This document shows, one piece after another, positions 1-7,799 of a stretch of DNA of 64,000 nucleotides. Source of the DNA: Pseudomonas cuatrocienegasensis (lineage in GTDB: Bacteria; Pseudomonadota; Gammaproteobacteria; Pseudomonadales; Pseudomonadaceae); NCBI RefSeq assembly GCF_900110925.1, contig NZ_FOFP01000002.1, positions 1-64,000 on the forward strand. Direction: 5' to 3'. Numbering within the stretch: the first letter of the stretch is position 1; each line of letters begins with the position of its first letter. A program made the translations under genes and the position numbers. Under the pieces are notes generated by a model that was not told the origin of the DNA, searched no databases, and saw nothing but the letters and a program-made list of their open reading frames with translations.

Positions 1-1
1 C

Positions 2-202
2 AAAATCGAGAAGGCCAAAGCGCAGGTGCGCGCCAAGGTCGAGCACCCGTTCCGGGTGATCAAGCGCCAGTTCGGTTATGTGAAGACGCGCTTCCGTGGC
101 TTGGTGAAGAACACGGCGCAGCTGGTGACGCTGTTCGCCCTGTCGAACCTGTGGATGGCGCGCAGACATTTACTGGCAACAGCAGGAGAGGTGCGTCTGT
201 AA
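2..202 (+). mobile_element. IS5-family transposase, C-terminal fragment cut by window edge
   Basis: Open frame from the first bases to a TAA at 200-202, 66 codons, with no start inside the window. The segment [12 protein letters not shown] fits the IS5 C1 signature: R, three residues, the catalytic Glu, six residues, then Lys. The tail [13 protein letters not shown] is also typical of IS5-group DDE transposases. Only the last part of the enzyme is visible, so whether the element is intact cannot be judged. It reads toward the RHS operon and its 3' non-coding end follows directly. Confidence 0.85.
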
Positions 203-350
203 TACGGGGGATAGCCGCCGTGAGGCTATCGCAGCGGCTAAGAACACAGAAATGAGCGGGTGATCTGATCGTTTTTGATCGATTTTCCGCTTTCAAAATC
301 AGCGGAGGCTGAAGTCGGCCAGAAATGCATGGCTACTTCAGAGGATCCCT
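203..350 (+). repeat. IS 3' non-coding end, left copy of an inverted pair
   Basis: Sequence after the transposase stop. A short hairpin lies at about 211-229 (atagccgcc/ggctat). The stretch 253-350 reappears in reverse complement at 6583-6681, including an identical 19-20 nt core around 263-282 and the run ggctgaagtc. I read this as the terminal part of the insertion sequence. The exact element end was not determined. Confidence 0.6.
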
Positions 351-396
351 AGGTAAAATAATCCCAGATTGCGCTCAAAAAACTCTTCTGTGTTTA

Positions 397-565
397 CAGC
401 AGGGTGTTCAGAGTTTTCCGGCCCAAGGTATCAATCTTAGCCAGCAGGCCGTATTAAATCTTCCGGCCCCCACACCTGTAGGGACTGCACCAACTTGAAC
501 ACCCTGCTGGGCAAGGTTGATACTTAAAACCGAAAAAGTCTGAACACCCTGCTGGTGAAATTGAT
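397..565. repeat. Degenerate 45-nt repeat cluster
   Basis: The 15-mer tgaacaccctgctgg occurs at 496-510 and 541-555, a spacing of exactly 45 nt, and its reverse complement (first 14 nt) lies at 397-410. Each copy continues into a related tail ending in gttgatac or ttgatac. Because 45 is a multiple of three, minus-strand frames give a Cys-containing 15-residue repeat, but nothing suggests it is a real gene. No other gene is seen in 351-860. Confidence 0.6.
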
Positions 566-733
566 ACACCTGAGGCGGATGGATACTCAGCCTCGGCATC
601 CGACGAAACGCCAAGCTTATTAAGTATTGGAGCAGTTGTGCCAAGGGCCAAGAGTGGAGAATCATTGTGGGAATTTAAGTACAGAACTGTTCCGAGAGTG
701 GTAAAGCTACGAAATACGCTTAAATTGTACTAA

Positions 734-762
734 CAAGAAAACACCGGCACGAGGCCGGTGTT
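734..762 (-). terminator. Rho-independent terminator of the RHS operon
   Basis: Nine-base-pair stem aacaccggc/gccggtgtt with a 5-nt loop at 740-762. On the minus strand it is followed by a T-rich run (ttttctt). It sits about 100 nt past the stop of the Imm50-like gene and fits as the end of the minus-strand operon. Confidence 0.7.
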
Positions 763-861
763 AGAGGTATTCAGTTTCGGTACAAAACCGTAGCATACCC
801 ACTCAGATTATTTATTAACTAGATAATACCCCCAACTGAACCTGAGGAGTTTTAGTGAAGG

Positions 862-1254
862 CTACTCATCACAGTATGCACTTACACCGTCAATTATCAG
901 ATGCTCGGCAGCAATATCTATTTTCATAGCACCACTATCAGCACTTAGGCGAATAGTACCTTTTTCTTCGGTGATATTTAGATCAAGTATGCAATTTGAC
1001 TGCAAGCCATTAATTTGCAATTCACTCACGCCTACGGCTAGCAACCTTAGTTGAACGCGATTAAACCCAGAGCTCTCCCACTTCTTGGGTGGCTGCTTGG
1101 GAAACTCACGTAGGTCAAACCTTAGAAGAACTCTTGGGCCATCACGCTGGATATCAATGCCATGCAGGTTGATACCTTCAAGTGAGGGCATGTCCTGCCC
1201 ATAAATAGCTTTAAGCGCTGTCGCATCGACAAGATTTTCAGTCCAAATTTCCAT
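862..1254 (-). CDS. Imm50-family immunity protein (probable)
   Basis: 130 residues. I chose the ATG at 1254 because GAGGT lies five bases upstream and the sequence beyond it reads like read-through of the RHS tail. Features matching my memory of the Imm50 family are an N-terminal IWTENL, PSLEGINLHGIDI, RVLLRFDLREFP, PPKKW and FNRVQL. There is no signal peptide, so it should be cytoplasmic. It begins 7 nt after the RHS C-terminal gene, the usual place for the immunity gene of an RHS toxin. Inferred role: binds and neutralises the C-terminal toxin domain of that RHS protein. The family assignment is from pattern recognition, not a search. Confidence 0.75.
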   Translation of the reverse strand: MEIWTENLVDATALKAIYGQDMPSLEGINLHGIDIQRDGPRVLLRFDLREFPKQPPKKWESSGFNRVQLRLLAVGVSELQINGLQSNCILDLNITEEKGTIRLSADSGAMKIDIAAEHLIIDGVSAYCDE

Positions 1255-1261
1255 TTTTACC

Positions 1262-4066
1262 TCACCAAGAGTAGTGATTTTGAGTCCCTGGGACAGAGCC
1301 AGTACGCGTGTTTTCTGGAGGGCGAACATTAAAGTGAGGCCCCTGATCTCCGACACCTTTCTGTCCAAATTGATGGCCTGCAGAGTGGTCTTGTATCACC
1401 ACTTTTGTTCCATCTGGCCGTGTATAGGTGTATTCCCGAGTCATCACTGGCTTGCCATCTAAGCCGAGAACCGACGTCCCGCCACGATTAGTCATAGGCA
1501 CCTTTGTAACTGCATCGGGGTGCTGTGCTCTAGGAATCCCAAGATCTCTTTTTGCCGACCCAAGAGCACCACTCCGACCTAACCCAGCTGGAACAGGGCA
1601 ATACGCAAGCTCACCCTGTGGGCTAAGACCGCCCCTGAGTCCACCCATAGGACCGAAGCCACCAGCCCCACTAGGGCTGCAAATCATTGCCTCAAATCCC
1701 GGGACACACGGAGGGGCAATCGTGCCGCCAAGCTTGGCAAGCCCTAATGGATCGATAAAGTTAACGGGATTGCCTTCTACGTACCCGTAAGTATTGAGTC
1801 CGCCCTGCAGCCCAATCGGGTCACTTTCGACGTACCGCCCCGTCTCGGGGTCGTAATCGCGGAAGTAGTTGTAGTGCAGCCCGGTTTCTTGGTCGAAGTA
1901 CTGACCAGGAAAACGCAAGTTTACGCTCAAACTACCGCTGGCCTGCCCAACACCAAACGCGTCCGACTGCCATTGCCAAACGCTTTGCTGGCTCTGGTTG
2001 GTGGCCAGTCGCGGAGTATTGAGGTGGTCGCTGTGCAGGTAGAACGGTGTGCTGCTGGCTATGGCGCCTTGTGCGTTATAAGTCACAGTAAGGCCGGCAA
2101 TCGGCAGGTTATCCAACCAGATATAGAACTGGCTGCTTTGCCGCTGTCCCACAGGGCTTAGTAACCGCTCTTCCAGCAATTGGCCGTTAGAGCCGTATAA
2201 GAAAACTGTAGTGCCACCAGTCATAATCTTGTGTGTACGTTGCCCCAAGGCATTGTAGCGATATTCCGCAACCCTCACGCCGCCGATTTTTACGCGTGCT
2301 AGCCGGTTCTGCTGGTCGTATTCTAGTTGCCGCTCAGGACGATCCTGCGTCAGGTTACCAGCTGCATCACTGACTACAGACTTTTCGGCTATTTGAGAGA
2401 GTCGGTTGCTGCTGGCTGCATAGCTGTACTGAGTGACGGAGCTTGTTTGCGAGCTTCCATTAACTATGGGCGTCACCGTTTTGCTTATACGGTTACCTGC
2501 CGCGTCGTAGGCAAATTTTTGCTGCAAGTTAACTCGTTTTTCTGATGTGAGACGATCCAATGCATCGTAACCGTAGCTCAGATTACCGAAGAGATTGCTC
2601 TGCAGGCTTTCGATATTGCTATTGAAATCGTAGCTATAGGCGATATTCCAATTGGCTAACTGCTGACTAACCAATCGGTAATCCTGATCATAGGCTCTCA
2701 ACAGGCTCAGGCCATTGGCCCAAGTCAGGCTTTTCAAGGGACCGAATGGAAGATACTGAATCTGGCTGGCAAGGGCTGCTGGCTTTCCGTTGCTAACTTG
2801 CAACTGAACTTGGCTTATTTGTCCAGCGCTGTTGCGAGCATACAGAATACGAAACCCCATGGGGTAAGTGATACTTACTAGCTGATTAGCATCATCATAC
2901 TCATAAATCAAGCTATCGTAATAATCCGCCCCTGATAGCTGTACCGAACGTAACTGTTCGGTAAGGTTCCCTCTGCCGTCATAGTGGTAACCAATTACGC
3001 CACTAGCGTCTTGAATACCGGTCAATCGCCCCACACCATGGTTGCCTTCAGCTGTCATGTCATAGTGATACCGTACATTTAAGGATGGATTAGCCGGATA
3101 CTGGCGTAAAACGAGGCGATTAAGCGCATCGTAGGTATAGGCAGTAACTACGCCTCGGGCATCGGTCGTATTGATGACGTTGCCAGCCGTATCGTGGACA
3201 TAGGTTGTCGCGCCGCTATCAGGACTGATTAGTTTAGTCAGGTTACCCAGTCCGTCATACTCATATCGCGTGATAATACCGCGCGGATCACGTACCTGGG
3301 TCAGGTTATCCTGGCTATCGTAAGAAAGTTGAGTTGCGCCATTGAGTGGGTCGGTACTCGATACCAGACGATTGAGTGCGTCGAAGCCACTCGTCGTAGT
3401 TGTTTGTTTTGGCGTTTGGCTCATTGTCCGGTTGCTATTGACATCGTAACCATATTTATAAGTTTGCCCACCAGCTCCGACACTTCGCAAAAAGCGCCCT
3501 AACTCATCATAGACCCAGGCTTGTTGATGAGTAATATTATTACTGACATCACGTAGACGCTGAGCAGTTCGATTGCCCATGGCATCGTAGTAAAACTCAA
3601 TTTTTTCCCCGAGCTTATTACTTACGGCTACTAGGCGGCGTGCCGCACTCCAAGTGTACTCCAACCAACTGCCATCACCTCGAGTGACTTTGGTGATCTG
3701 ACCAATAGTGTCGTACTCGAAATGCGTAGTGCTGCCGACGGTACTGATGGAGGCAAGCCATCCTTGAGGCGTATAACTTAATACAGTAGTCACATTATTG
3801 GCATCCAACAGCGCTTGAGGATTGCCGTAAGTGTCAAAATTCGACAACTGGGTAGTATGACCAAGGGGGTTAGTAACCGAGATCAGATGGCCCTGAGCAT
3901 CATAGCTGTAGGTAGTGATATCCGAGACATCGGACCGAGGGCCATCAACGCTTTTAATTAGACCTAAATCATTATAAGCATAACTCCAAATCTGCTGGGA
4001 TGCAGATGCGAAGCTCACACATGGGAAAAACAAAAAAATATAAAAGAAATTTTTAAAATTAATCAT
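1262..4066 (-). CDS. RHS-repeat protein, C-terminal half with toxin domain
   Basis: 934 residues. It starts with a signal peptide (MINFKNFFYIFLFFPCVSFASA) and is then filled with YD repeats such as YDAQGHL, YDALNRL and YDGRGNL. The RHS core ends in the classic block GQYFDQETGLHYNYFRDYDP, then DPIGLQGG and GNPVNFIDPLGL. After DPLGL come 158 variable residues, the expected place of a toxin domain. That tail holds REYTYTRPDG, DHSAGH, GDQGPHFNVRP and GTQNHYSW. The His-rich pattern suggests an HNH/endonuclease VII-like nuclease, which I could not confirm. The neighbour upstream encodes the N-terminal half and the neighbour downstream an immunity protein. The signal peptide shows this half is a separate protein, not a frameshift fragment. 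Confidence 0.88.
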   Translation of the reverse strand: MINFKNFFYIFLFFPCVSFASASQQIWSYAYNDLGLIKSVDGPRSDVSDITTYSYDAQGHLISVTNPLGHTTQLSNFDTYGNPQALLDANNVTTVLSYTPQGWLASISTVGSTTHFEYDTIGQITKVTRGDGSWLEYTWSAARRLVAVSNKLGEKIEFYYDAMGNRTAQRLRDVSNNITHQQAWVYDELGRFLRSVGAGGQTYKYGYDVNSNRTMSQTPKQTTTTSGFDALNRLVSSTDPLNGATQLSYDSQDNLTQVRDPRGIITRYEYDGLGNLTKLISPDSGATTYVHDTAGNVINTTDARGVVTAYTYDALNRLVLRQYPANPSLNVRYHYDMTAEGNHGVGRLTGIQDASGVIGYHYDGRGNLTEQLRSVQLSGADYYDSLIYEYDDANQLVSITYPMGFRILYARNSAGQISQVQLQVSNGKPAALASQIQYLPFGPLKSLTWANGLSLLRAYDQDYRLVSQQLANWNIAYSYDFNSNIESLQSNLFGNLSYGYDALDRLTSEKRVNLQQKFAYDAAGNRISKTVTPIVNGSSQTSSVTQYSYAASSNRLSQIAEKSVVSDAAGNLTQDRPERQLEYDQQNRLARVKIGGVRVAEYRYNALGQRTHKIMTGGTTVFLYGSNGQLLEERLLSPVGQRQSSQFYIWLDNLPIAGLTVTYNAQGAIASSTPFYLHSDHLNTPRLATNQSQQSVWQWQSDAFGVGQASGSLSVNLRFPGQYFDQETGLHYNYFRDYDPETGRYVESDPIGLQGGLNTYGYVEGNPVNFIDPLGLAKLGGTIAPPCVPGFEAMICSPSGAGGFGPMGGLRGGLSPQGELAYCPVPAGLGRSGALGSAKRDLGIPRAQHPDAVTKVPMTNRGGTSVLGLDGKPVMTREYTYTRPDGTKVVIQDHSAGHQFGQKGVGDQGPHFNVRPPENTRTGSVPGTQNHYSW

Positions 4067-4088
4067 CTTCTTCCTTGACCTTCAGAGA

Positions 4089-5381
4089 CTATTGGGCCTG
4101 AACGATTTCTAGGGACTTCAACTGCCCATTATTCGTATAAAAATAATTAGTGATATTCGACTGAGTAATTATTTTGACAATTTTAGGTAGAGTCGCATGC
4201 CACTCATACTTAGTAGCCCTTGAAAGAGACGTTCCATGCGCCTCTGTCTTTAAGGTAAGCTGTGACTTATTATTATAAACATAAGTAGTCTTTAGCCCCC
4301 TACCATCAACACTCTCTACAAGATCACCAGAGGCATTATACGCATACTTCGAATTACTGTAGGGGCAGTTCGGGGATGGCTCGCCGATTATCTGAACTAT
4401 CTTATACCCACCATTAAAAACATCATGAACATACTTTGTCTTCTTTCCCAACGGATTCGTGACAACTGTAGTCTTTGAGTCAACATATTCAACTGAAGTT
4501 AAATCCGCTCCACCATTATGCTCACTAGAAACAGCCCTTAGCCTTTCGTCATATTTCCAAGTCGCATATCTCTTACCGTTTTCGTCAATCAAACCTGTTA
4601 ATAGCCAAGGAAATCTAGCATCTTCGTAGGCATACCTTCTTACCGCTCCATGCTTCGCAACAGACACAAGATTATTTTTAGAATATTCATAAGATATTAA
4701 AGTACCGCCTATTGCTGCCGACCTTAGCTGCCGGAAAACATCCTGCGTCAAAGTCATTTTCTTGCCAACCGCATTAGTTATAACTATCGAACTCACACCC
4801 GATGGACTATTTACTGCAGCCTGATGGACAAGTGAAACTTTCCGGCCAAAAACATCCGTATACGCCATCAAAACGCCATCCTTGCTAAATAAGTACAACT
4901 CACCCTCACCACTTTGATATAGCCAATTCGTACCGCTTCTTGTTAAGCGACCTTTGGCACCAGAATATGCTGTCAATGTTTTTTTTATAAATACGTATCG
5001 CTCTCCATTTTCTTTCTCAAAAGTTATAAACGAATCTCCGACATATAACGCGGAAGAGTAATTATGCCTCCACCCTCCATCTAAACTATTATATGTACGA
5101 TACAATGAAAGAGTCCCATCTGACTGATAGGGTAAATCAACTTCCACCTGAATCTTACTACCATTAAAGATACTTATTGGATTCCCTACAAGGCCACATG
5201 GCTGTGGCCCATAGTTATTGTCAGGTGCTGGCATGCTTGGCGAGGGCGGGGGTGGCAATGATAAACTAGTGTCAATAGGCGTGACTTCAACCATCTCACA
5301 CCCCAAAGAAAACGACGGGAACAATATGGCAAAAAAAAATGCAATTGAACCCTGCTCAATTTTTTTAAAATCTATCAGCAT
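4089..5381 (-). CDS. RHS-repeat protein, N-terminal half (DUF6531-like)
   Basis: 430 residues. A signal peptide (IAFFFAILFPSFSLG) is followed by a Pro-rich linker (SLPPPPSPSMPAP). Next comes a DUF6531-like start, CGLVGNPISIFNGSK then LYRTYNSLDGGWRHNYSS, as at the N-terminus of full-length RHS proteins. YD-type repeats follow (YEYSKNNL, YAYNASGDL, YVYNNKSQL). It stops in the middle of the repeat region, 22 nt before the next gene, which continues the repeats after its own signal peptide. The start overlaps the end of the Tat-protein gene by 7 nt. It carries no toxin domain. Together the two genes look like one RHS shell divided into two exported chains. Confidence 0.82.
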   Translation of the reverse strand: MLIDFKKIEQGSIAFFFAILFPSFSLGCEMVEVTPIDTSLSLPPPPSPSMPAPDNNYGPQPCGLVGNPISIFNGSKIQVEVDLPYQSDGTLSLYRTYNSLDGGWRHNYSSALYVGDSFITFEKENGERYVFIKKTLTAYSGAKGRLTRSGTNWLYQSGEGELYLFSKDGVLMAYTDVFGRKVSLVHQAAVNSPSGVSSIVITNAVGKKMTLTQDVFRQLRSAAIGGTLISYEYSKNNLVSVAKHGAVRRYAYEDARFPWLLTGLIDENGKRYATWKYDERLRAVSSEHNGGADLTSVEYVDSKTTVVTNPLGKKTKYVHDVFNGGYKIVQIIGEPSPNCPYSNSKYAYNASGDLVESVDGRGLKTTYVYNNKSQLTLKTEAHGTSLSRATKYEWHATLPKIVKIITQSNITNYFYTNNGQLKSLEIVQAQ

Positions 5382-6028
5382 ATAATGTCCACATCCGCAC
5401 TTAAAACACCAACTGGAAATTCGCGTACAGCCACGGCCCCACCACTGAAGTCTTGCTGCCGCATCGATAATATCACTCTATCAAGAAGAGTTATACAACT
5501 TAGAGACTCATCACCCAACTCGGGCACCGATAATCTGCAGAGAGAGTCTTGCACCAAATGAATATATGTGAAGTAAATGTCTGATTTCGACAAAATGAAT
5601 ACGCCGTAGCCTTCATTTGGGCAAATCTCTAAAGATCTTGATTTAGAGCTCTTTTTTATTGCAGGTAACTGAAGCCCTAAATTTAGCACACCGTACCCCA
5701 ATGGCGCTCTGGTTACAAGCAAGCTCTTTCCCGCCGCCCTCTTAAAAGTCTCGTTTTGGACTATTACTACATCACCAATTACCTCCACCCATCCTGAGCT
5801 TACAGATAATTTAATATTTATTTTTGAAGCCAATCCAGATTCCAAAGTATTATTATCGGACACCCATTTTGAAAAAAAATTATCGACCTGTTTTTTTATT
5901 GAACCAGATAACTTAACAGCCCTCACTTGCTTAACAACAACTTTTTCGCTCACTGCGAAAGCCAACACTGGAGCAAGCGCCACCCCCCCAAGCAAAGATA
6001 AAGAGAATTTTCTTCTAGTTATACTCAT
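5375..6028 (-). CDS. Hypothetical protein with twin-arginine signal
   Basis: 217 residues. The N-terminus [14 protein letters not shown] followed by [10 protein letters not shown] is a good Tat signal (twin Arg, K-F-S, hydrophobic stretch, Ala-x-Ala). I recognise no domain in the mature part, which is rich in hydrophobic and Lys/Ser residues and has Cys in [21 protein letters not shown] and at the C-terminus. It overlaps the ferredoxin gene by 4 nt upstream and the RHS N-half by 7 nt downstream, so translation is probably coupled. Tat export usually moves folded or cofactor-bearing proteins, which is suggestive beside a ferredoxin, but no function can be assigned. Confidence 0.7.
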   Translation of the reverse strand: MSITRRKFSLSLLGGVALAPVLAFAVSEKVVVKQVRAVKLSGSIKKQVDNFFSKWVSDNNTLESGLASKINIKLSVSSGWVEVIGDVVIVQNETFKRAAGKSLLVTRAPLGYGVLNLGLQLPAIKKSSKSRSLEICPNEGYGVFILSKSDIYFTYIHLVQDSLCRLSVPELGDESLSCITLLDRVILSMRQQDFSGGAVAVREFPVGVLSADVDIIC

Positions 6029-6339
6029 TTTTCAAATTCCACCTTAGTATCGATATAACAATCACCCAAAGGATATGCAACACAAAGCAGCACCCAACCT
6101 TGCACCATTTGATCATCATCAAGAAAGGATTGATCGCTCTGATCGACCGCCCCCGCCCGCACCATACACGCACAAGAGCTACAAGATCCCGCCCGACAAC
6201 TATTACGAATATCAATGCCCTGCCTTTCTGCTGCTTCTAAAATATACTCATCACCACCACACAAGATGGCACACCCGTCAATACTAATCCTATAATATGG
6301 TGTTCCGACCACCACACCAGGCGGTAATTCTAATGGCAT
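6025..6339 (-). CDS. 2Fe-2S ferredoxin, first gene of the RHS operon
   Basis: 104 residues. The plant-type cluster motif is clear: C-RAGS-C-SS-C at about residues 48-56, and a fourth Cys in WVLLCVAYP about 29 residues on. [18 protein letters not shown] is the usual lead-in. There is no signal peptide, so the protein should be cytoplasmic. AGGAG lies 8 nt before the ATG at 6339. The stop overlaps the Tat-protein start (ATGA). A ferredoxin heading an RHS toxin operon is unusual. It might supply electrons for a modification of the Tat protein or the RHS chains, which is speculation. Confidence 0.88.
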   Translation of the reverse strand: MPLELPPGVVVGTPYYRISIDGCAILCGGDEYILEAAERQGIDIRNSCRAGSCSSCACMVRAGAVDQSDQSFLDDDQMVQGWVLLCVAYPLGDCYIDTKVEFEK

Positions 6340-6582
6340 TATAATAACTCCTCATACTAACTATTACCTCCCCCTCCAAAATATACACTTCGCAACGGGA
6401 GATTGCTTTGTAACAAAGTTATTGTGTCAAATTAATATGAAACGTACAATACTTGACATTGACAAAACTTTATCAACAATAGAGACTCACGTCTCGCATG
6501 AGATATTTCTATATGCGTTGCTATAGCGAAACTCTCAACAAGGCCCTCTTTCTTTTATTTTTATTGCGCTGCCAGCCTCGTC
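6340..6582. promoter_or_regulatory. AT-rich leader upstream of the RHS operon
   Basis: Non-coding and AT-rich. It must hold the promoter of the minus-strand operon, but I found no convincing -35/-10 pair. At 6406-6418 there is a perfect palindrome (ctttgt a acaaag), and nearby at 6452-6463 a repeated tgaca-type motif. Either could be a regulator site. No gene is supported here. Confidence 0.35.
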
Positions 6583-6681
6583 TAAGGAAGGCCTTAAGTA
6601 GTCATGTGTTTCTTACTGACTTCAGCCGCTGCTTATTTTTGAAATGGGTAAACCGATCAAAAACGATCAGATCGCCGCTCA
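6583..6681 (-). repeat. Diverged IS 3' end, right copy of the inverted pair
   Basis: Reverse complement of 253-350 with roughly four fifths of positions matching by eye. The identical core is at 6654-6673. No transposase coding sequence follows to the right, so this is a remnant. With the left copy it brackets the RHS operon. Confidence 0.6.
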
Positions 6682-6714
6682 GTCCGGGTTTAATAGACCA
6701 CTATAGTCAAACCT

Positions 6715-6749
6715 CAAGCCCCGGCTAAGCCGGGGGATTACCTTTTTTA
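6715..6749 (+). terminator. Rho-independent terminator, plus strand
   Basis: GC stem gccccggc/gccggggg around a short loop at 6718-6736, followed by attacctttttt. The T-run lies on the plus strand only. No plus-strand gene directly precedes it, so it may be a leftover of the gene disrupted by the island. From 6750 to 7150 I see no supportable gene. Confidence 0.55.
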
Positions 6750-7150
6750 TTTATGCACATCGCTCAGGACTTATTAGGGAAACTCTGAAAAAGCCATATT
6801 TACGAACTGGCAGGTCTATAAGCCGCGTGATTACTTAGCCTTTCTTCATAGCTTCCCTAGATTTTTTGAGGTAGTAGATAAGACTAGCCTCCTAGGTTTT
6901 ACGAAATTACTGCCATAGGCACTGTAGTTTAGCTACCGTCGCTATTTTAATTCTGTGCACAAATGAAAATTATCCCTTCATCTTCCACAGCCTCCTTGGC
7001 GATCGCTTAAGGCATCCATTTGGTGTTCAATGAGCAATGCACACACAGCCTTTGAAAACAGATGCTTTTTTTTGCTAGACACGCTATTGCCTAGCACAAA
7101 CACTTGAGCTACCAATAAGCCCGCTTGACCTGTAGCTACGGAGCAATGCC

Positions 7151-7795
7151 TTGCCAGCACCACGCACTCAACGTTTGAAAAATGTGCTGCCCGGACTGAT
7201 TAGCGCACTCATAGTGATAGCTCTAATAGTCAGCTTGGCCTGGCAGACCAATGATCTTTTGCGCCTAATACGCAGCCCTTTACCCCAGCCCGAAAACCAG
7301 ATAGCAGTCACCCACAAACAACACGACCCTTCTGCAATCGCTAAGCTGTTCGGCACGCCTATGCAGGCTGAAAGCTACGTGCCACCTGCAACCTCGCTAC
7401 GTCTAACCTTGCTTGGTAGCTTCGTGCATAGCGATCCTGCGCGATCCAGCGCCATCCTCCAGCAGGATGGCCGGCCAGCACAGCGTTATCTGGTAAACGC
7501 TGAACTTGAGTCAGGTGTGCACTTAGTAAAAGTGGATTCTGATCACGTCGAGGTGCTGCGCAACGGGCGACGTGAGCGTCTGAATTTCCCTCAGCGTCAA
7601 TTGTCCGCTACCGCCGCACCCGCGACAGGCGATACGCTTGAACAACTCGACCAGCTTGAAGCCGATAACCTCGAGACGCTACGCGAACGTATGGAAGCCC
7701 TGCGCGAGCAAATGGAAGTCAGTGGGATGCCGAGTACCGATAGCGAACCAGTAGAAGTCGACCCTGCCAATGAATCGTCACCGGAAAGCGAATGA
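7151..7795 (+). CDS. gspC: Type II secretion system protein GspC (XcpP-like)
   Basis: 214 residues. The start is a TTG at 7151 with ggag eight bases upstream; no in-frame ATG is better placed. It has a short cytoplasmic N-terminus, one membrane segment (about residues 14-30, LISALIVIALIVSLAW), then the periplasmic homology region with AKLFGTP and LRLTLLGSFV...SSAILQQDG. The C-terminal part is a predicted coiled coil (LEQLDQLEADNLETLRERM) rather than a PDZ domain, as I recall for P. aeruginosa XcpP. It links the inner-membrane platform to the GspD secretin. gspD starts 4 nt after its stop. Codon use and AT content at its 5' end are closer to the island. Confidence 0.85.
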   Translation: MPAPRTQRLKNVLPGLISALIVIALIVSLAWQTNDLLRLIRSPLPQPENQIAVTHKQHDPSAIAKLFGTPMQAESYVPPATSLRLTLLGSFVHSDPARSSAILQQDGRPAQRYLVNAELESGVHLVKVDSDHVEVLRNGRRERLNFPQRQLSATAAPATGDTLEQLDQLEADNLETLRERMEALREQMEVSGMPSTDSEPVEVDPANESSPESE

Positions 7796-7799
7796 CCTG

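Noticed and set aside
454..651. 65-residue Cys-rich minus-strand peptide
   Set aside because: It arises from the 45-nt repeat, has no good ribosome binding site and no recognisable domain.
6978..7163. 61-residue minus-strand frame upstream of gspC
   Set aside because: No ribosome site, no recognised domain, and it overlaps the gspC start region. Possibly decayed DNA, but unsupported.
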